From positions 32,162 to 96,161 of the forward strand of contig JAAVEA010000007.1 in NCBI GenBank assembly GCA_014801535.1: DNA of 64,000 nucleotides, in the 5' to 3' direction. The position numbers and the translations under genes are program-made. Below the pieces are notes generated by a model, which saw only the letters and a list, made by a program, of their open reading frames with translations, did no database searches and had not been told where the DNA came from. How positions within the stretch are numbered: position 1 is the first letter of the stretch; each line of letters starts with the position of its first letter. Shown here piece after piece: positions 19,307 through 28,128 of the stretch. Source of the stretch: Bacteroides sp. GTDB lineage: Bacteria; Bacteroidota; Bacteroidia; Bacteroidales; Muribaculaceae.

Positions 19307-20098
19307 ATGAAAACCGAATACTCTCAGAAATTTCTTGTCTCTGCAAATGAAGCAAATCCGGAAGGAGAGCTTGCAGTGCATATCCTTGTAAGCGATATTA
19401 TTGTGGTGGCAACCAAGGCCGCTCTTGAATTAGGCATCGGCAACCCGACCATGGCTCACCTAAATGCAGGTTGGGTTCTCTCGCGCCTCACTATCGAGAT
19501 GAAGTCTTATCCTAAAGTAAACACTGAATACCGTATAATCACATGGGTGGAAAGCTGGAACAGGCATTTCTCTGTGCGTGATTTTGAAGTGCAGGACAAC
19601 GATGGGAACATAGTGGGATATGCGCGTTCCATATGGATGGTGCTCAACACCGTAACCCATGAGAATTTCGGGCTGTCGCATCTGACCCTGCCGGAAGGGG
19701 CAGTTTCCAAAAGACCGTGTCCAATATCACGTCAGGAGAAACATATCGAAATATACAGACACGATGCAACCGACCTACCCTCCTCTGCCTTGAAAGCGAA
19801 TACAGATGAGAGACGATATACATTCCTTTACAATGATATCGACTTTTACAGACACGTCAACACTGTAAGGTATGTTTCGCTTCTCCTAAATTCCTATTCC
19901 CTCGATGAATTTGACCGCTTCTTCCTTTCACGCCTTGAATTGTCTTTCCTTCATGAAGGTAATTTTGGAGAAACTGTGGAGATCAGACGCTACAACCATC
20001 CCGACAATCTCTCTTCATTTTCCCTTTATTCTGAAAAGAAAGAGCTTCCCATTCTTTTTGCAAGAATGCAACTGACTGCGCGTAGAGAAAAAATCTGA
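19307..20098 (+). CDS. acyl-ACP thioesterase
   Basis: 263 residues making two hot-dog domains, the FatA/FatB plan. The N-terminal half contains TEYRIITWVESWNRHFSVRDF and an aromatic Trp-Met-Val segment. The second half contains DIDFYRHVNTVRYVSLLLNS, matching the conserved DxDxxxHVNNxxY region that supplies the catalytic Asn and His. It releases fatty acids from acyl carrier protein in the cytoplasm. Gap to the HAD gene is about 60 bases, so it may be the last gene of the operon. Confidence 0.88.
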   Translation: MKTEYSQKFLVSANEANPEGELAVHILVSDIIVVATKAALELGIGNPTMAHLNAGWVLSRLTIEMKSYPKVNTEYRIITWVESWNRHFSVRDFEVQDNDGNIVGYARSIWMVLNTVTHENFGLSHLTLPEGAVSKRPCPISRQEKHIEIYRHDATDLPSSALKANTDERRYTFLYNDIDFYRHVNTVRYVSLLLNSYSLDEFDRFFLSRLELSFLHEGNFGETVEIRRYNHPDNLSSFSLYSEKKELPILFARMQLTARREKI

Positions 20099-20121
20099 GA
20101 ATTTTCCCTGTGACAATGAAT

Positions 20122-20157
20122 CTGCACACCATGTGCAGGAAATATAGGCTAACTTTG
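20122..20157 (+). promoter_or_regulatory. promoter and candidate operator of the metal ATPase gene
   Basis: A -7 element TAACTTTG lies at 20150-20157, about 25 bases before the ATG. Where a -33 box should be there is instead an inverted repeat CTGCACA-CCA-TGTGCAG (20122-20138). A poor -33 covered by a dyad is what a metal-regulated promoter would look like. The binding protein is not known. Confidence 0.5.
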
Positions 20158-20182
20158 CATCGTAAACAAAAAGAATCAGCTT

Positions 20183-22150
20183 ATGTGTAAACATTGTCAT
20201 ACCTCAAATTCTCATAGTCACTCACATGGTCATGACCATGAGCATAAACACAATCATAACCACGGGCATCAGCATGTTCATTCTCATGGAGAAAATCACG
20301 GCGGAAAACTCGCAGTCTATTCGCGAGAGATACTGACCGGAGTGTTGCTGCTCGCCGGTGTGATCGCAAGTCACTATTACAGTTCGCACCTATGGTGGAT
20401 TTATTATGTTATCGCTCTTCTCCCTGTGGGTCTCCCTATTCTTAAGGAGATGCTGGAAGCATGGAGAAGCGGAAGCATAATGAACGAATTCACACTCATG
20501 GTGGCAGCCACCGTGGGAGCATTCGTTATAGGAGAATATCCTGAGGGAGTTGCAGTGCTGCTCTTCTATTCCTTCGGTGAGAAAATGGAAGACACTGCCT
20601 CTGACGACGTGAAACGCCGCATAAAATCACTTTTAGGAAGGCTGCCTGAGACAGCCCGGCTGAAAGAAGGAGATACTCTACGCACTGTAAAGCCCTCTGA
20701 TCTTACTCCCGGCTCCATTTTAGTGGTAAATCCAGGAGAACGTATCCCGGTCGATGCCCTTCTCTTAGGTAATCGGGAAGTGGATTTCGACACTTCCGCA
20801 ATCACCGGTGAGTCTGTGCCTCGCTCATTCCGCCCCGGTGAGGAACTATCCTCAGGCATTATCCCTGTGAATCAATCGGTGGAAGTGAAGACAACAAAAC
20901 CGTTTTCCGATTCGTCTATGACAAGAATCATGAAAATGATCGAGGAGGCACAGGAGAGTAAATCTCCTACTGAGAACATGCTCCGCAGAATAACACGTTG
21001 GTATACTCCTCTTGTTTTTGCATGTGCGTTGCTGCTCTTCTTCATTCCATGGATTGTCGATGCGGCCAGAGGGGTGGATTTCGAATGGATGAAATGGCTC
21101 CGCCGTTCTCTCGTATTCCTTGTCTGCTCTTGTCCTTGCGCGCTTGTTGTGAGCATACCTCTCAGTTATTTTGCTTCGTTAGGGAATGCATCCCGGCGGG
21201 GACTTCTTTTCAAAGGATCGAAATATGTCGATGCGATGAGAGATGTGAAGACCGTGATGTTCGATAAGACAGGAACTCTGACAACGGGTAAATTTCATGT
21301 TTCGGCAATATCAGGAATTACTGACAACAATGAAATAATCTCATTGGCGGCAGCCCTTGACAGTGAATCTTCACATCCTCTGGCTAAAGCAATTGTGGAA
21401 TATTCCTTGGAGAAAAACATCAAACCAGCGGAAGCCGAAAACGTCACTACCGTTTCTCACGGCATGTCAGCAAGCGTCGATGGTAAGCTATGTCTGGTAG
21501 GATCTCGTTCACTTATGAAGAAACACAATGTGGATGTGCCTCAATCCTCTTCCGATGCCTCTGAGATATGTGTAGCTCTTGATGGCAAATATATGGGTTC
21601 GATCTATCTTCTCGACACAGTAAAACCTGAAGCGAAAGATGCTATCAGCCGCCTGCATGCCCTGGGCGTTACTACGGTCGAGATTCTATCGGGAGACCAC
21701 AAGGAGGCTGTAGAGAGGGTAAGAAAAGAGATTGGAGCCGATTCTTGCTATGCCTCGCTGCTCCCTGAAGAGAAACAAAATATAATCAATGCACGCCGTG
21801 AGGGCGGAAATGGGAAAGTAGCATTTGTAGGAGACGGAATCAATGACGCTCCGGCTATCGCAGCCTCAGATGTTGGTGTGGCAATGGGAACACTGGGAAC
21901 TGATATCGCTATGGAAAGCAGCGACATTGTAATAGCAGGAGACTCTCTTGAAAAATTACCCGAGGCTATAAGCCTTGCAAGAAAGGTGAGAAGAGTGGTT
22001 ATTGAGAATGTCTCTTTCGCATTAGGGATCAAAGCTCTGGTGATGATATTGGGTGCTTTCGGCATTGCTTCTTTGTGGGCCGCGGTTTTCGCAGATACGG
22101 GAGTGACTCTTATCACTATCATCTGGACTTTGCTTCGCCTTAGAAAATGA
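20183..22150 (+). CDS. zntA: P1B-type heavy-metal ATPase (Zn/Cd/Pb class)
   Basis: 655 residues of an inner-membrane metal efflux pump. Instead of a CXXC metal-binding domain, the N-terminus is a His-rich tail (14 or more His in residues 4-36). P-type motifs are complete: TGESVPRS (actuator), SCPCALVVS (metal-binding CPC, P1B-2 class), DKTGTLTTGK (phosphorylation), ESSHPLAKAI (HP locus) and GDGINDAPAIAASD. The second-to-last helix region with ALVMILGAF lacks a clear discriminating residue, so Zn versus Cd cannot be separated. A Fur-family regulator follows 110 bases later on the same strand. Confidence 0.92.
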   Translation: MCKHCHTSNSHSHSHGHDHEHKHNHNHGHQHVHSHGENHGGKLAVYSREILTGVLLLAGVIASHYYSSHLWWIYYVIALLPVGLPILKEMLEAWRSGSIMNEFTLMVAATVGAFVIGEYPEGVAVLLFYSFGEKMEDTASDDVKRRIKSLLGRLPETARLKEGDTLRTVKPSDLTPGSILVVNPGERIPVDALLLGNREVDFDTSAITGESVPRSFRPGEELSSGIIPVNQSVEVKTTKPFSDSSMTRIMKMIEEAQESKSPTENMLRRITRWYTPLVFACALLLFFIPWIVDAARGVDFEWMKWLRRSLVFLVCSCPCALVVSIPLSYFASLGNASRRGLLFKGSKYVDAMRDVKTVMFDKTGTLTTGKFHVSAISGITDNNEIISLAAALDSESSHPLAKAIVEYSLEKNIKPAEAENVTTVSHGMSASVDGKLCLVGSRSLMKKHNVDVPQSSSDASEICVALDGKYMGSIYLLDTVKPEAKDAISRLHALGVTTVEILSGDHKEAVERVRKEIGADSCYASLLPEEKQNIINARREGGNGKVAFVGDGINDAPAIAASDVGVAMGTLGTDIAMESSDIVIAGDSLEKLPEAISLARKVRRVVIENVSFALGIKALVMILGAFGIASLWAAVFADTGVTLITIIWTLLRLRK

Positions 22151-22199
22151 ACCTGTGATACGGTTTTCGCGTTCTAAGTAAGGGTTCAAAATACCTATA

Positions 22200-22233
22200 G
22201 AAGTTGTTTAAACAACTTCATAGTTTAATTATG
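22200..22233 (+). promoter_or_regulatory. 20-bp perfect palindrome over the -33 region of the Fur-family gene
   Basis: GAAGTTGTTTAAACAACTTC occupies 22200-22219. Its TTG (22204-22206) is 19 bases from TAATTATG (22226-22233), a near match to the -7 consensus. The dyad therefore sits where a repressor would block the promoter. The identical 20-mer occurs at 44860-44879. Confidence 0.5.
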
Positions 22234-22259
22234 AATACTTACTTAAATAAAATAACGTA

Positions 22260-22682
22260 ATGAGCGAAGATCTATTAATATCTAAAATGAAAAATCACGG
22301 TGTACGCCCCACAGCCGTGAGAGTAATGGTCGGCCGTCTCCTTGACTCGGCCGACCATCCTATGTCGTCGCTCGAAATAGAAATGGCGCTTGACACCGTG
22401 GACCGCTCTACCATAACACGCACACTTGCCATTTTTAGCGAGAACGGGCTGGTGCATATAGTTGAGGATGGTTCGGGAGCCGCCAAGTATGAGATATGCA
22501 CATCTGACCATAATGAAAAGGATTCTGATATGCACCTCCATTTTCATTGCGTGAACTGTGGCCGGACAATGTGTCTGCCAATTCCTATACCTGCGATTAC
22601 ACTTCCGGAAGGATTCACAGCAGAATCCGCTAATTTCACTATAAGCGGCAGATGCGACATATGTAATAAGACCAAATTATAG
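22260..22682 (+). CDS. Fur-family metalloregulator (possible Zur)
   Basis: 140 residues. The N-terminal winged helix (residues 1-80; VRPTAVRVMVGRLLDSADHPMSS, DRSTITRTLAIFSENGLV) binds DNA. The C-terminal dimerisation domain has both structural zinc pairs, CVNCGRTMC and CDICNK, and a His-rich run HLHFHC. Metal choice (Fe, Zn or Mn) cannot be read from the sequence. Its place behind a Zn/Cd-type ATPase suggests zinc. Start ATG 22260 lies about 27 bases past the putative -7 element. Confidence 0.85.
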   Translation: MSEDLLISKMKNHGVRPTAVRVMVGRLLDSADHPMSSLEIEMALDTVDRSTITRTLAIFSENGLVHIVEDGSGAAKYEICTSDHNEKDSDMHLHFHCVNCGRTMCLPIPIPAITLPEGFTAESANFTISGRCDICNKTKL

Positions 22683-22712
22683 TTGATTCAATGAACTATA
22701 AACAAATCGAAT

Positions 22713-22742
22713 AAGGCCGGAAGTAAAAATACTTCCGGCCTT
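22713..22742. terminator. bidirectional terminator between fur-like gene and gdhA
   Basis: AAGGCCGGAAGTA and TACTTCCGGCCTT, a perfect 13-bp stem with a 4-base loop between convergent genes. Confidence 0.8.
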
Positions 22743-22779
22743 ACAACTTAATTAACTAAAAAAAAATGAGTAAACTTGA

Positions 22780-24117
22780 TTAGATGATACCCTGAGCCAT
22801 CATTGCATCGGCAACTTTGAGGAAGCCTGCGATGTTAGCACCCTTCATATAGTTGATGTAGCCATCGGGCTGTGTTCCATGCTCTACGCAAGCTGCATGG
22901 ATGTCATGCATGATAGTGTGAAGCATTTCATCAACCTTAGCTGCGCTCCACTGAAGGTGTTCTGCATCCTGAGTCATTTCAAGACCTGAAACAGCAACGC
23001 CACCTGCATTCACAGCCTTACCGGGGCCATAAGGTATCTTGTTCTCAACGAATGTATCAATAGCTTCGGGTGTACATCCCATGTTGGAAACTTCTGCAAC
23101 CATGAGAACCTTGTTTGCAACAAGCTGTTTCGCATCTTCGCCGTTAAGCTCGTTCTGAGTTGCACAAGGAAGTGCGATGTCCACTTTCTGTTCCCAAGGT
23201 TTCTTGCCGGGGAAGAATGTAGAACCGGGGAAACGATCTGCATAAGGAGCAACGATGTCATTGCCAGATGCACGAAGTTCGAGCATATATTCGATCTTTT
23301 CCTCATCAAGACCTGCGGGATCGTAGATATAGCCGTCAGGACCTGATATAGTAACAACCTTACCGCCAAGCTCAGTGGCCTTGGTAGCAGCACCCCATGC
23401 AACGTTACCGAAGCCGGAGATTGCGATAGTCTTACCTTTGATATCAGTGCCAAGGTCGTTCAACATGCTGCAAGTGAAATAGAGGGCTCCGAAACCGGTT
23501 GCTTCAGGACGGATACGGCTACCGCCGAATGACAGACCCTTACCGGTGAATGTACCTGTATTTTCGCGTGCAAGTTTCTTGTACATACCGTACATATAGC
23601 CAACTTCACGGCCACCAACACCTATATCGCCTGCGGGAACGTCACGGTCAGGACCGAGATTGCGCCAAAGTTCCATTACGAAAGCCTGACAGAAACGCAT
23701 GATCTCAGCATCGCTCTTTCCACGGGGGCTGAAGTCTGATCCGCCTTTACCGCCACCCATAGGAAGGGTGGTAAGAGCATTTTTGAAAGTCTGCTCGAAT
23801 CCGAGGAATTTAAGAATTGAAAGGTTCACTGAAGCGTGGAAACGGATACCGCCTTTGTAGGGGCCGATTGCGTTGTTAAACTGTACGCGGTAGCCGATGT
23901 TGTTCTGAACCTCACCCTTATCGTCTGTCCAAGAAACACGGAAAGTGAAAATTCTGTCGGGCTCAACCATTCTTTCAATGATTTTTGCCTTCTCATACTC
24001 GGGGTGCTGGTTATACACCTCCTCAACCGACATAAGAACTTCCTTCACTGCCTGAAGATATTCTTTCTCACCGGGATGCTTGGCCTCAAGGGCGGACATG
24101 ATTTCATTAATGTTCAT
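22780..24117 (-). CDS. gdhA: NADP-dependent glutamate dehydrogenase
   Basis: 445 residues, the hexameric short GDH that aminates 2-oxoglutarate to glutamate. Substrate-domain motifs: GYRVQFNNAIGPYKGGIRFH, TLPMGGGKGGSDFSPRGKSD (catalytic lysine region) and PAGDIGVGGREVGYM. The coenzyme domain contains ISGFGNVAWGAATKATELGG. It is a main ammonia-assimilation enzyme in gut Bacteroidetes. Single-gene transcript: promoter at 24235-24266 and terminator right after the stop. Confidence 0.96.
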   Translation of the reverse strand: MNINEIMSALEAKHPGEKEYLQAVKEVLMSVEEVYNQHPEYEKAKIIERMVEPDRIFTFRVSWTDDKGEVQNNIGYRVQFNNAIGPYKGGIRFHASVNLSILKFLGFEQTFKNALTTLPMGGGKGGSDFSPRGKSDAEIMRFCQAFVMELWRNLGPDRDVPAGDIGVGGREVGYMYGMYKKLARENTGTFTGKGLSFGGSRIRPEATGFGALYFTCSMLNDLGTDIKGKTIAISGFGNVAWGAATKATELGGKVVTISGPDGYIYDPAGLDEEKIEYMLELRASGNDIVAPYADRFPGSTFFPGKKPWEQKVDIALPCATQNELNGEDAKQLVANKVLMVAEVSNMGCTPEAIDTFVENKIPYGPGKAVNAGGVAVSGLEMTQDAEHLQWSAAKVDEMLHTIMHDIHAACVEHGTQPDGYINYMKGANIAGFLKVADAMMAQGII

Positions 24118-24234
24118 GTGATTCAGTATTTAGATTTATGGTTAACTTCTTTTTTCTTCCCGATGCCGCATCGCAATCCGAATGGTTCCGAATGCGACTC
24201 CGCAACGGGAGAGAGTTGTGTTTGTCTTACGATG

Positions 24235-24266
24235 CAAACTTACTCCTTTTTCCAAACATATCCAAA
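24235..24266 (-). promoter_or_regulatory. promoter for gdhA
   Basis: On the minus strand TTTG (24266-24263), 20 bases, TAAGTTTG (24242-24235): exact consensus. The leader to the ATG is about 110 bases. Confidence 0.7.
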
Positions 24267-24289
24267 AAAATTTATATGTTTAAAAGCAG

Positions 24290-24320
24290 AAAAGGCCTTC
24301 CCTTTCGGGAAAGCCCTTTC
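24290..24320 (-). terminator. terminator of ompA-like gene
   Basis: The minus strand reads GAAAGGGCTTTCCC, a short loop, then GGGAAGGCCTTTTC and a T-rich tail. The stem has two wobble pairs. It starts 23 bases after the stop codon at 24343. Confidence 0.65.
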
Positions 24321-24342
24321 ATTTTATCTTGATAATCTTTTA

Positions 24343-25584
24343 TTACTTCTGAGTGAAGATTACGATACGGTTCCAGTCGTTAGTGCTGTAAGGCTGAACA
24401 TCTGAACCATCATACTTAACTGTGAGACGGTTTCTGTCGATACCATAGTTCTCTACGAGAGCGTCTGCAACAGCGTTAGCACGTTTTTCAGAGAGCTGGA
24501 GGTTGTATTCAGCAGTACCGGTGTCTTTGTCTGCGTAACCAACAACCATAACTTTCTCATTGGGGTTAGCCTTGAGCCACTCAGCCATGTTGTAGATGTT
24601 AACCTCTTCAGTAGGCATGATCTTAGCAGAGTTGATGGTGAAGCGAACAGTTGACATAAGAGGTGCGTTCACACAGTCTTTCTGTACTGTTGCGGGAGGA
24701 CAAGGAAGCTGAGACTCGAGGTTAGCGATAGTTTCGCCTGCAGCGATGAGGTCAGCACGGAGATTGTTAACCTGTCCGTTGAGAGCTGCAATCTGAGAAA
24801 CATAGTCACACTCGTTGTAAGTGTTCCAGCCGCGTCCGCCGATATTGAAGTTGAAACCACCCATTACAGATACGTTGGATTCAATTGACGAACCCATGGC
24901 GCTGCCGTTCCAGTTGTCACCATAGAATGATGCGCGAGCTTCTGCGAAGAAGTCAACATATTTGCAAAGACGGAAACGGAACTGAAGACCTGCAGAAACA
25001 GGAAGAGTCCATACTACGTTCTTAACCTTTCGGTTGTCATCGAATACGTTTGTTGCAGCAGCGGGCTGATTGCCTGCAGCGTCACGGATATCCCAGTTTG
25101 CATCACCACCAAGACCTACGAAAGGAATGAGTGAGAATACACGATTGCTGTTAGGACCTTTGATTGAGTTGAACATATCCCACATCAACTCTGCCTGGAG
25201 CTGTGCGTGTTTTGAACGAGTCCAACCGTTGTCAACACCGACATGAGTGTTCTGATTCCAGTGAAGCGGACCACCCATTGCTTTGATACGGAATCCTACG
25301 TAGGGAGATACCCAACGGCCGAAACCGAAACCGTACTGTACGGTGATTCTGTTCTTGTCAAACTTTTTGTTGCTTCCGTGCTCTACGAAAGGAACTGTTG
25401 CACCGGCACCAAGTTCAATGAACCAGTTGTTGCGCCAGTTAGCGAAATAATGATTGGTGTTGTCGCAGTTGAACTCAGTCACTGTAGTTGACTCAGCCAC
25501 GAAAACGTCCTGTGCGTTTGCAGGAGCTGCTACTCCAAGTGCGCCTGCAACTGCCATTGCGTAGTAAAGATTCTTAGCTTTCAT
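24343..25584 (-). CDS. ompA: OmpA-family outer membrane protein
   Basis: 413 residues. A signal peptide (MKAKNLYYAMAVAGALGVAAPANA) is followed by an 8-stranded barrel to about residue 255, a short coiled linker (NGQVNNLRADLIAAGETIANLESQ), and a C-terminal OmpA/Pal domain. That domain has the peptidoglycan-binding pattern: NEKVMVVGYADKDTGTAEYN, LSEKRANAVADALVENYGI and NRIVIF. It probably tethers the outer membrane to the wall. Codon choice is typical of a strongly expressed gene. It has a distant consensus promoter, giving a long leader. Confidence 0.93.
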   Translation of the reverse strand: MKAKNLYYAMAVAGALGVAAPANAQDVFVAESTTVTEFNCDNTNHYFANWRNNWFIELGAGATVPFVEHGSNKKFDKNRITVQYGFGFGRWVSPYVGFRIKAMGGPLHWNQNTHVGVDNGWTRSKHAQLQAELMWDMFNSIKGPNSNRVFSLIPFVGLGGDANWDIRDAAGNQPAAATNVFDDNRKVKNVVWTLPVSAGLQFRFRLCKYVDFFAEARASFYGDNWNGSAMGSSIESNVSVMGGFNFNIGGRGWNTYNECDYVSQIAALNGQVNNLRADLIAAGETIANLESQLPCPPATVQKDCVNAPLMSTVRFTINSAKIMPTEEVNIYNMAEWLKANPNEKVMVVGYADKDTGTAEYNLQLSEKRANAVADALVENYGIDRNRLTVKYDGSDVQPYSTNDWNRIVIFTQK

Positions 25585-25938
25585 AATTATAACTTTTAAT
25601 TATTATTTTCAATGTCAATTTCGATTTGCGAAATTATACATATTTAACATTCAAAACTTTTTCTTTGTTTTGGAAACAATCGCTTTTTTTCCAAACTTTT
25701 TTCATGAATTGTTTCAATATCCTAAAAATCAAGCGATTTATAATGATATTTTTTCACTATTTTTTATTCTTTTTTACACTGTCTTTGTGGAATCGACAAT
25801 TTTTTGACTATATCCGGGGGCTAAAAGTTTAATCCGCGCATTTTAACTTTCCACATATTTTAACTAATTTTGGAATGTCAAACATGCAACCCGGATGTTT
25901 CAGGTGGCAAAATTAACATATTTTTTATAATTTTCAAA
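25585..25938 (-). promoter_or_regulatory. promoter and long leader of ompA-like gene
   Basis: On the minus strand TTTG (25938-25935), 19 bases, TAATTTTG (25915-25908). This is an exact promoter about 320 bases before the ATG. The leader is very AT-rich with poly-T tracts, and no gene in it is convincing. A closer promoter cannot be excluded. The remaining 80 bases to 26020 hold nothing I recognise. Confidence 0.5.
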
Positions 25939-26019
25939 AAAAACATCCAATATTAGCGTCATATTTCCGACGTTACCTACTGATTTTGACCTGAAATATA
26001 CCGTATCCCTACATTTCTG

Positions 26020-26910
26020 ATGGCAAGAAAAAAAACTAAAATAAGAATACGATTGGAAAATGAATCCAATCTTTCCACTATAGCCGACACAAGAATATCG
26101 AGGTGGGCTATCGCGGGAGTAGTTCTTATTTGCATACTGACTTCTGTCTTCGCAGGGTGTGTTGTGGTTCTACTCACTCCTCTTCATACCCTTCTTCCCG
26201 GATATCTTAAAGAGAATCAGAGATCAGCTACTGAAGAAAATCTTATGCGGCTCGATTCTCTCAGAAATGAATATGAGATCAACAGACGGTATATTGATAA
26301 TTTTCTAAATATAACCGATAGCGACCGACTTCCTATTGATTCAACCTCTCTTAACAACAACACGGTTGCCTCAAGCAACGATACCCTTATGCTGCCATCT
26401 GAAAGGGAGCGCAGATTTGTGGCAAGGATGGAGGAGCAGGAAAAATTCAATATCTCAGTGCTCGCCCCTCTGGCTGCCGACGGAATGGTTTTCTCGGCGG
26501 TCTCCGATACCGGCATCTTTTCCTCTGCATCAAAAGATTCCGAAACAGGTGAAATTCTTCTACCCGCCGACGCTTCCATCCTCAGCATAGCCGGGGGAAC
26601 GGTTCTCGCCGCTTTCTTCTCAAGGGCAGAAAACGGATATGTGCTGGTGATTCAGCACCACAGAGGATTTGCATCAAGATATTCCCACCTCGGCAAGCCA
26701 CTTGCAGCGATGGGCGATGACGTGGAAGCCGGTCAGATCATAGCGGATCTACCTGACCCGGACAAGGCCGGTAAAAGGTATATAAATATAAGGATGTGGC
26801 ACAACGGCCTCCCTGTGGTGCCGTATAAATTCATTAATGAACGCCAATCTGGAAACTTTAAGGAAATGGCCGGGATTGAAAATTCCTTTGAGGCTCCTCG
26901 CGGCAAATGA
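26020..26910 (+). CDS. membrane-anchored M23/LytM-like protein, probably catalytically inactive
   Basis: 296 residues. One membrane anchor at about 28-52 (WAIAGVVLICILTSVFAGCVVVLL), a helical periplasmic stretch, then a C-terminal LytM-like beta domain (ILLPADASILSIAGGTVLAAFF to YSHLGKPLAAMGDDVEAGQIIA). In active M23 peptidases zinc is held by HxxxD and HxH. Here the first His-Asp site is missing and the last is reduced to RMWHNG. It may instead be a scaffold or activator of amidases, as EnvC-type LytM factors are. The stop overlaps the dxr start (ATGA). Confidence 0.8.
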   Translation: MARKKTKIRIRLENESNLSTIADTRISRWAIAGVVLICILTSVFAGCVVVLLTPLHTLLPGYLKENQRSATEENLMRLDSLRNEYEINRRYIDNFLNITDSDRLPIDSTSLNNNTVASSNDTLMLPSERERRFVARMEEQEKFNISVLAPLAADGMVFSAVSDTGIFSSASKDSETGEILLPADASILSIAGGTVLAAFFSRAENGYVLVIQHHRGFASRYSHLGKPLAAMGDDVEAGQIIADLPDPDKAGKRYINIRMWHNGLPVVPYKFINERQSGNFKEMAGIENSFEAPRGK

Positions 26911-28103
26911 TTATAATTATGTCTGAAATGAAAAACGAGACCATAACCAATATTGCGATTTTGGGGAGTACCGGCAGCATCGGCACTCAGACCCTCGATA
27001 TAATTTCTGAAAATCCGGACCGTTTTCATGCCTCCGTGCTTACAGCGGGACATAACTGGCAGCTTCTCGCTCAACAAGCCCGCAGGTTTTTACCTTCAAC
27101 CGTAGTCATTGCCGACAAAACTGCTTACGAGCCTTTGAAGGAGGCGTTAGCAGACCTCCCTATTCACGTCGAGGCCGGAGCAGAGGCTATAGCGGAGGCA
27201 GCCGCTCTTCCTGAAATCCACACGGTGGTAACGGCAATGGTCGGATATAGCGGACTGATTCCGACAATCAAGGCAATTGAGGCCGGTAAGAGGATTGCGC
27301 TTGCCAATAAGGAGACATTGGTAGTGGCCGGAGAAGTGATTACACGTCTCGTGGCCAAGCATCAGGCAGAGATAGTGCCTGTCGATAGTGAACATTCAGC
27401 CATATTCCAGTGCCTCATGGGAGAAAACAGGAATCAGGCCACCAAAATCATTCTTACTGCATCGGGAGGACCGTTCAGAACCAAAACAGTGAAGCAACTT
27501 GAAAACGTTACCGTGGCAGATGCCTTGAATCATCCTAACTGGTCGATGGGTGCAAAGGTAACCGTTGATTCAGCTTCCATGATGAACAAGGGGTTTGAGA
27601 TGATTGAGGCCAAATGGCTTTTCGGTTTCGAACCTTCGGAAATCGAAGTAGTGGTGCATCCTCAATCTATCGTGCATTCAATGGTAGAGTTTATCGATGG
27701 CTCAATCAAGGCTCAACTCGGAACTCCCGATATGAGGATACCCATTTCTCTGGCATTAGGTTATCCCGACAGGATTAATTCTCCACGCCAACCGCTTTCA
27801 TTGAGTCAATATGCCAATCTCACTTTTGAAAAGCCCGACTACGATAAGTTCCCGCTTCTCCGGCTCGCATTCGAGGCTATAAACGAAGGTGGAAACATGC
27901 CGTGTATATTAAATGCCGCCAACGAGAAGGCGGTAGCGGCTTTTCTTGCCGGAAAAATAAGATTTATTGATATGCCCCGTTTTGTAGAAGATGTGATGGA
28001 GTCAACCCCGTTTATAGGTCATGTCAATCTTAACGAACTGGTGGCCTCAAATACAATGGCTCTCAGCGTGTCAGAAGAAAAAATACAGAAATATATAATA
28101 TAA
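26907..28103 (+). CDS. dxr: 1-deoxy-D-xylulose 5-phosphate reductoisomerase
   Basis: 398 residues. Second step of the MEP isoprenoid pathway: DXP to 2-C-methyl-D-erythritol 4-phosphate with NADPH. NADPH-binding ILGSTGSIGTQTLD lies near the N-terminus. Substrate and metal motifs are ANKETLVVAGEVI, VPVDSEHSAIFQCL, TASGGPFR and NHPNWSMGAKVTVDSASMMNKGFE. The first ATG (26907) overlaps the previous stop. MSEMKNETITN at 26919 is an equally possible start. Confidence 0.96.
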   Translation: MIIIMSEMKNETITNIAILGSTGSIGTQTLDIISENPDRFHASVLTAGHNWQLLAQQARRFLPSTVVIADKTAYEPLKEALADLPIHVEAGAEAIAEAAALPEIHTVVTAMVGYSGLIPTIKAIEAGKRIALANKETLVVAGEVITRLVAKHQAEIVPVDSEHSAIFQCLMGENRNQATKIILTASGGPFRTKTVKQLENVTVADALNHPNWSMGAKVTVDSASMMNKGFEMIEAKWLFGFEPSEIEVVVHPQSIVHSMVEFIDGSIKAQLGTPDMRIPISLALGYPDRINSPRQPLSLSQYANLTFEKPDYDKFPLLRLAFEAINEGGNMPCILNAANEKAVAAFLAGKIRFIDMPRFVEDVMESTPFIGHVNLNELVASNTMALSVSEEKIQKYII

Positions 28104-28128
28104 GGATAATAATTATAATAGATATAAC

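Noticed and set aside
25626..25832. 68-codon plus-strand frame, Phe-rich
   Set aside because: Composition is what AT-rich leader DNA gives by chance; it opposes the ompA leader and has no start signal.
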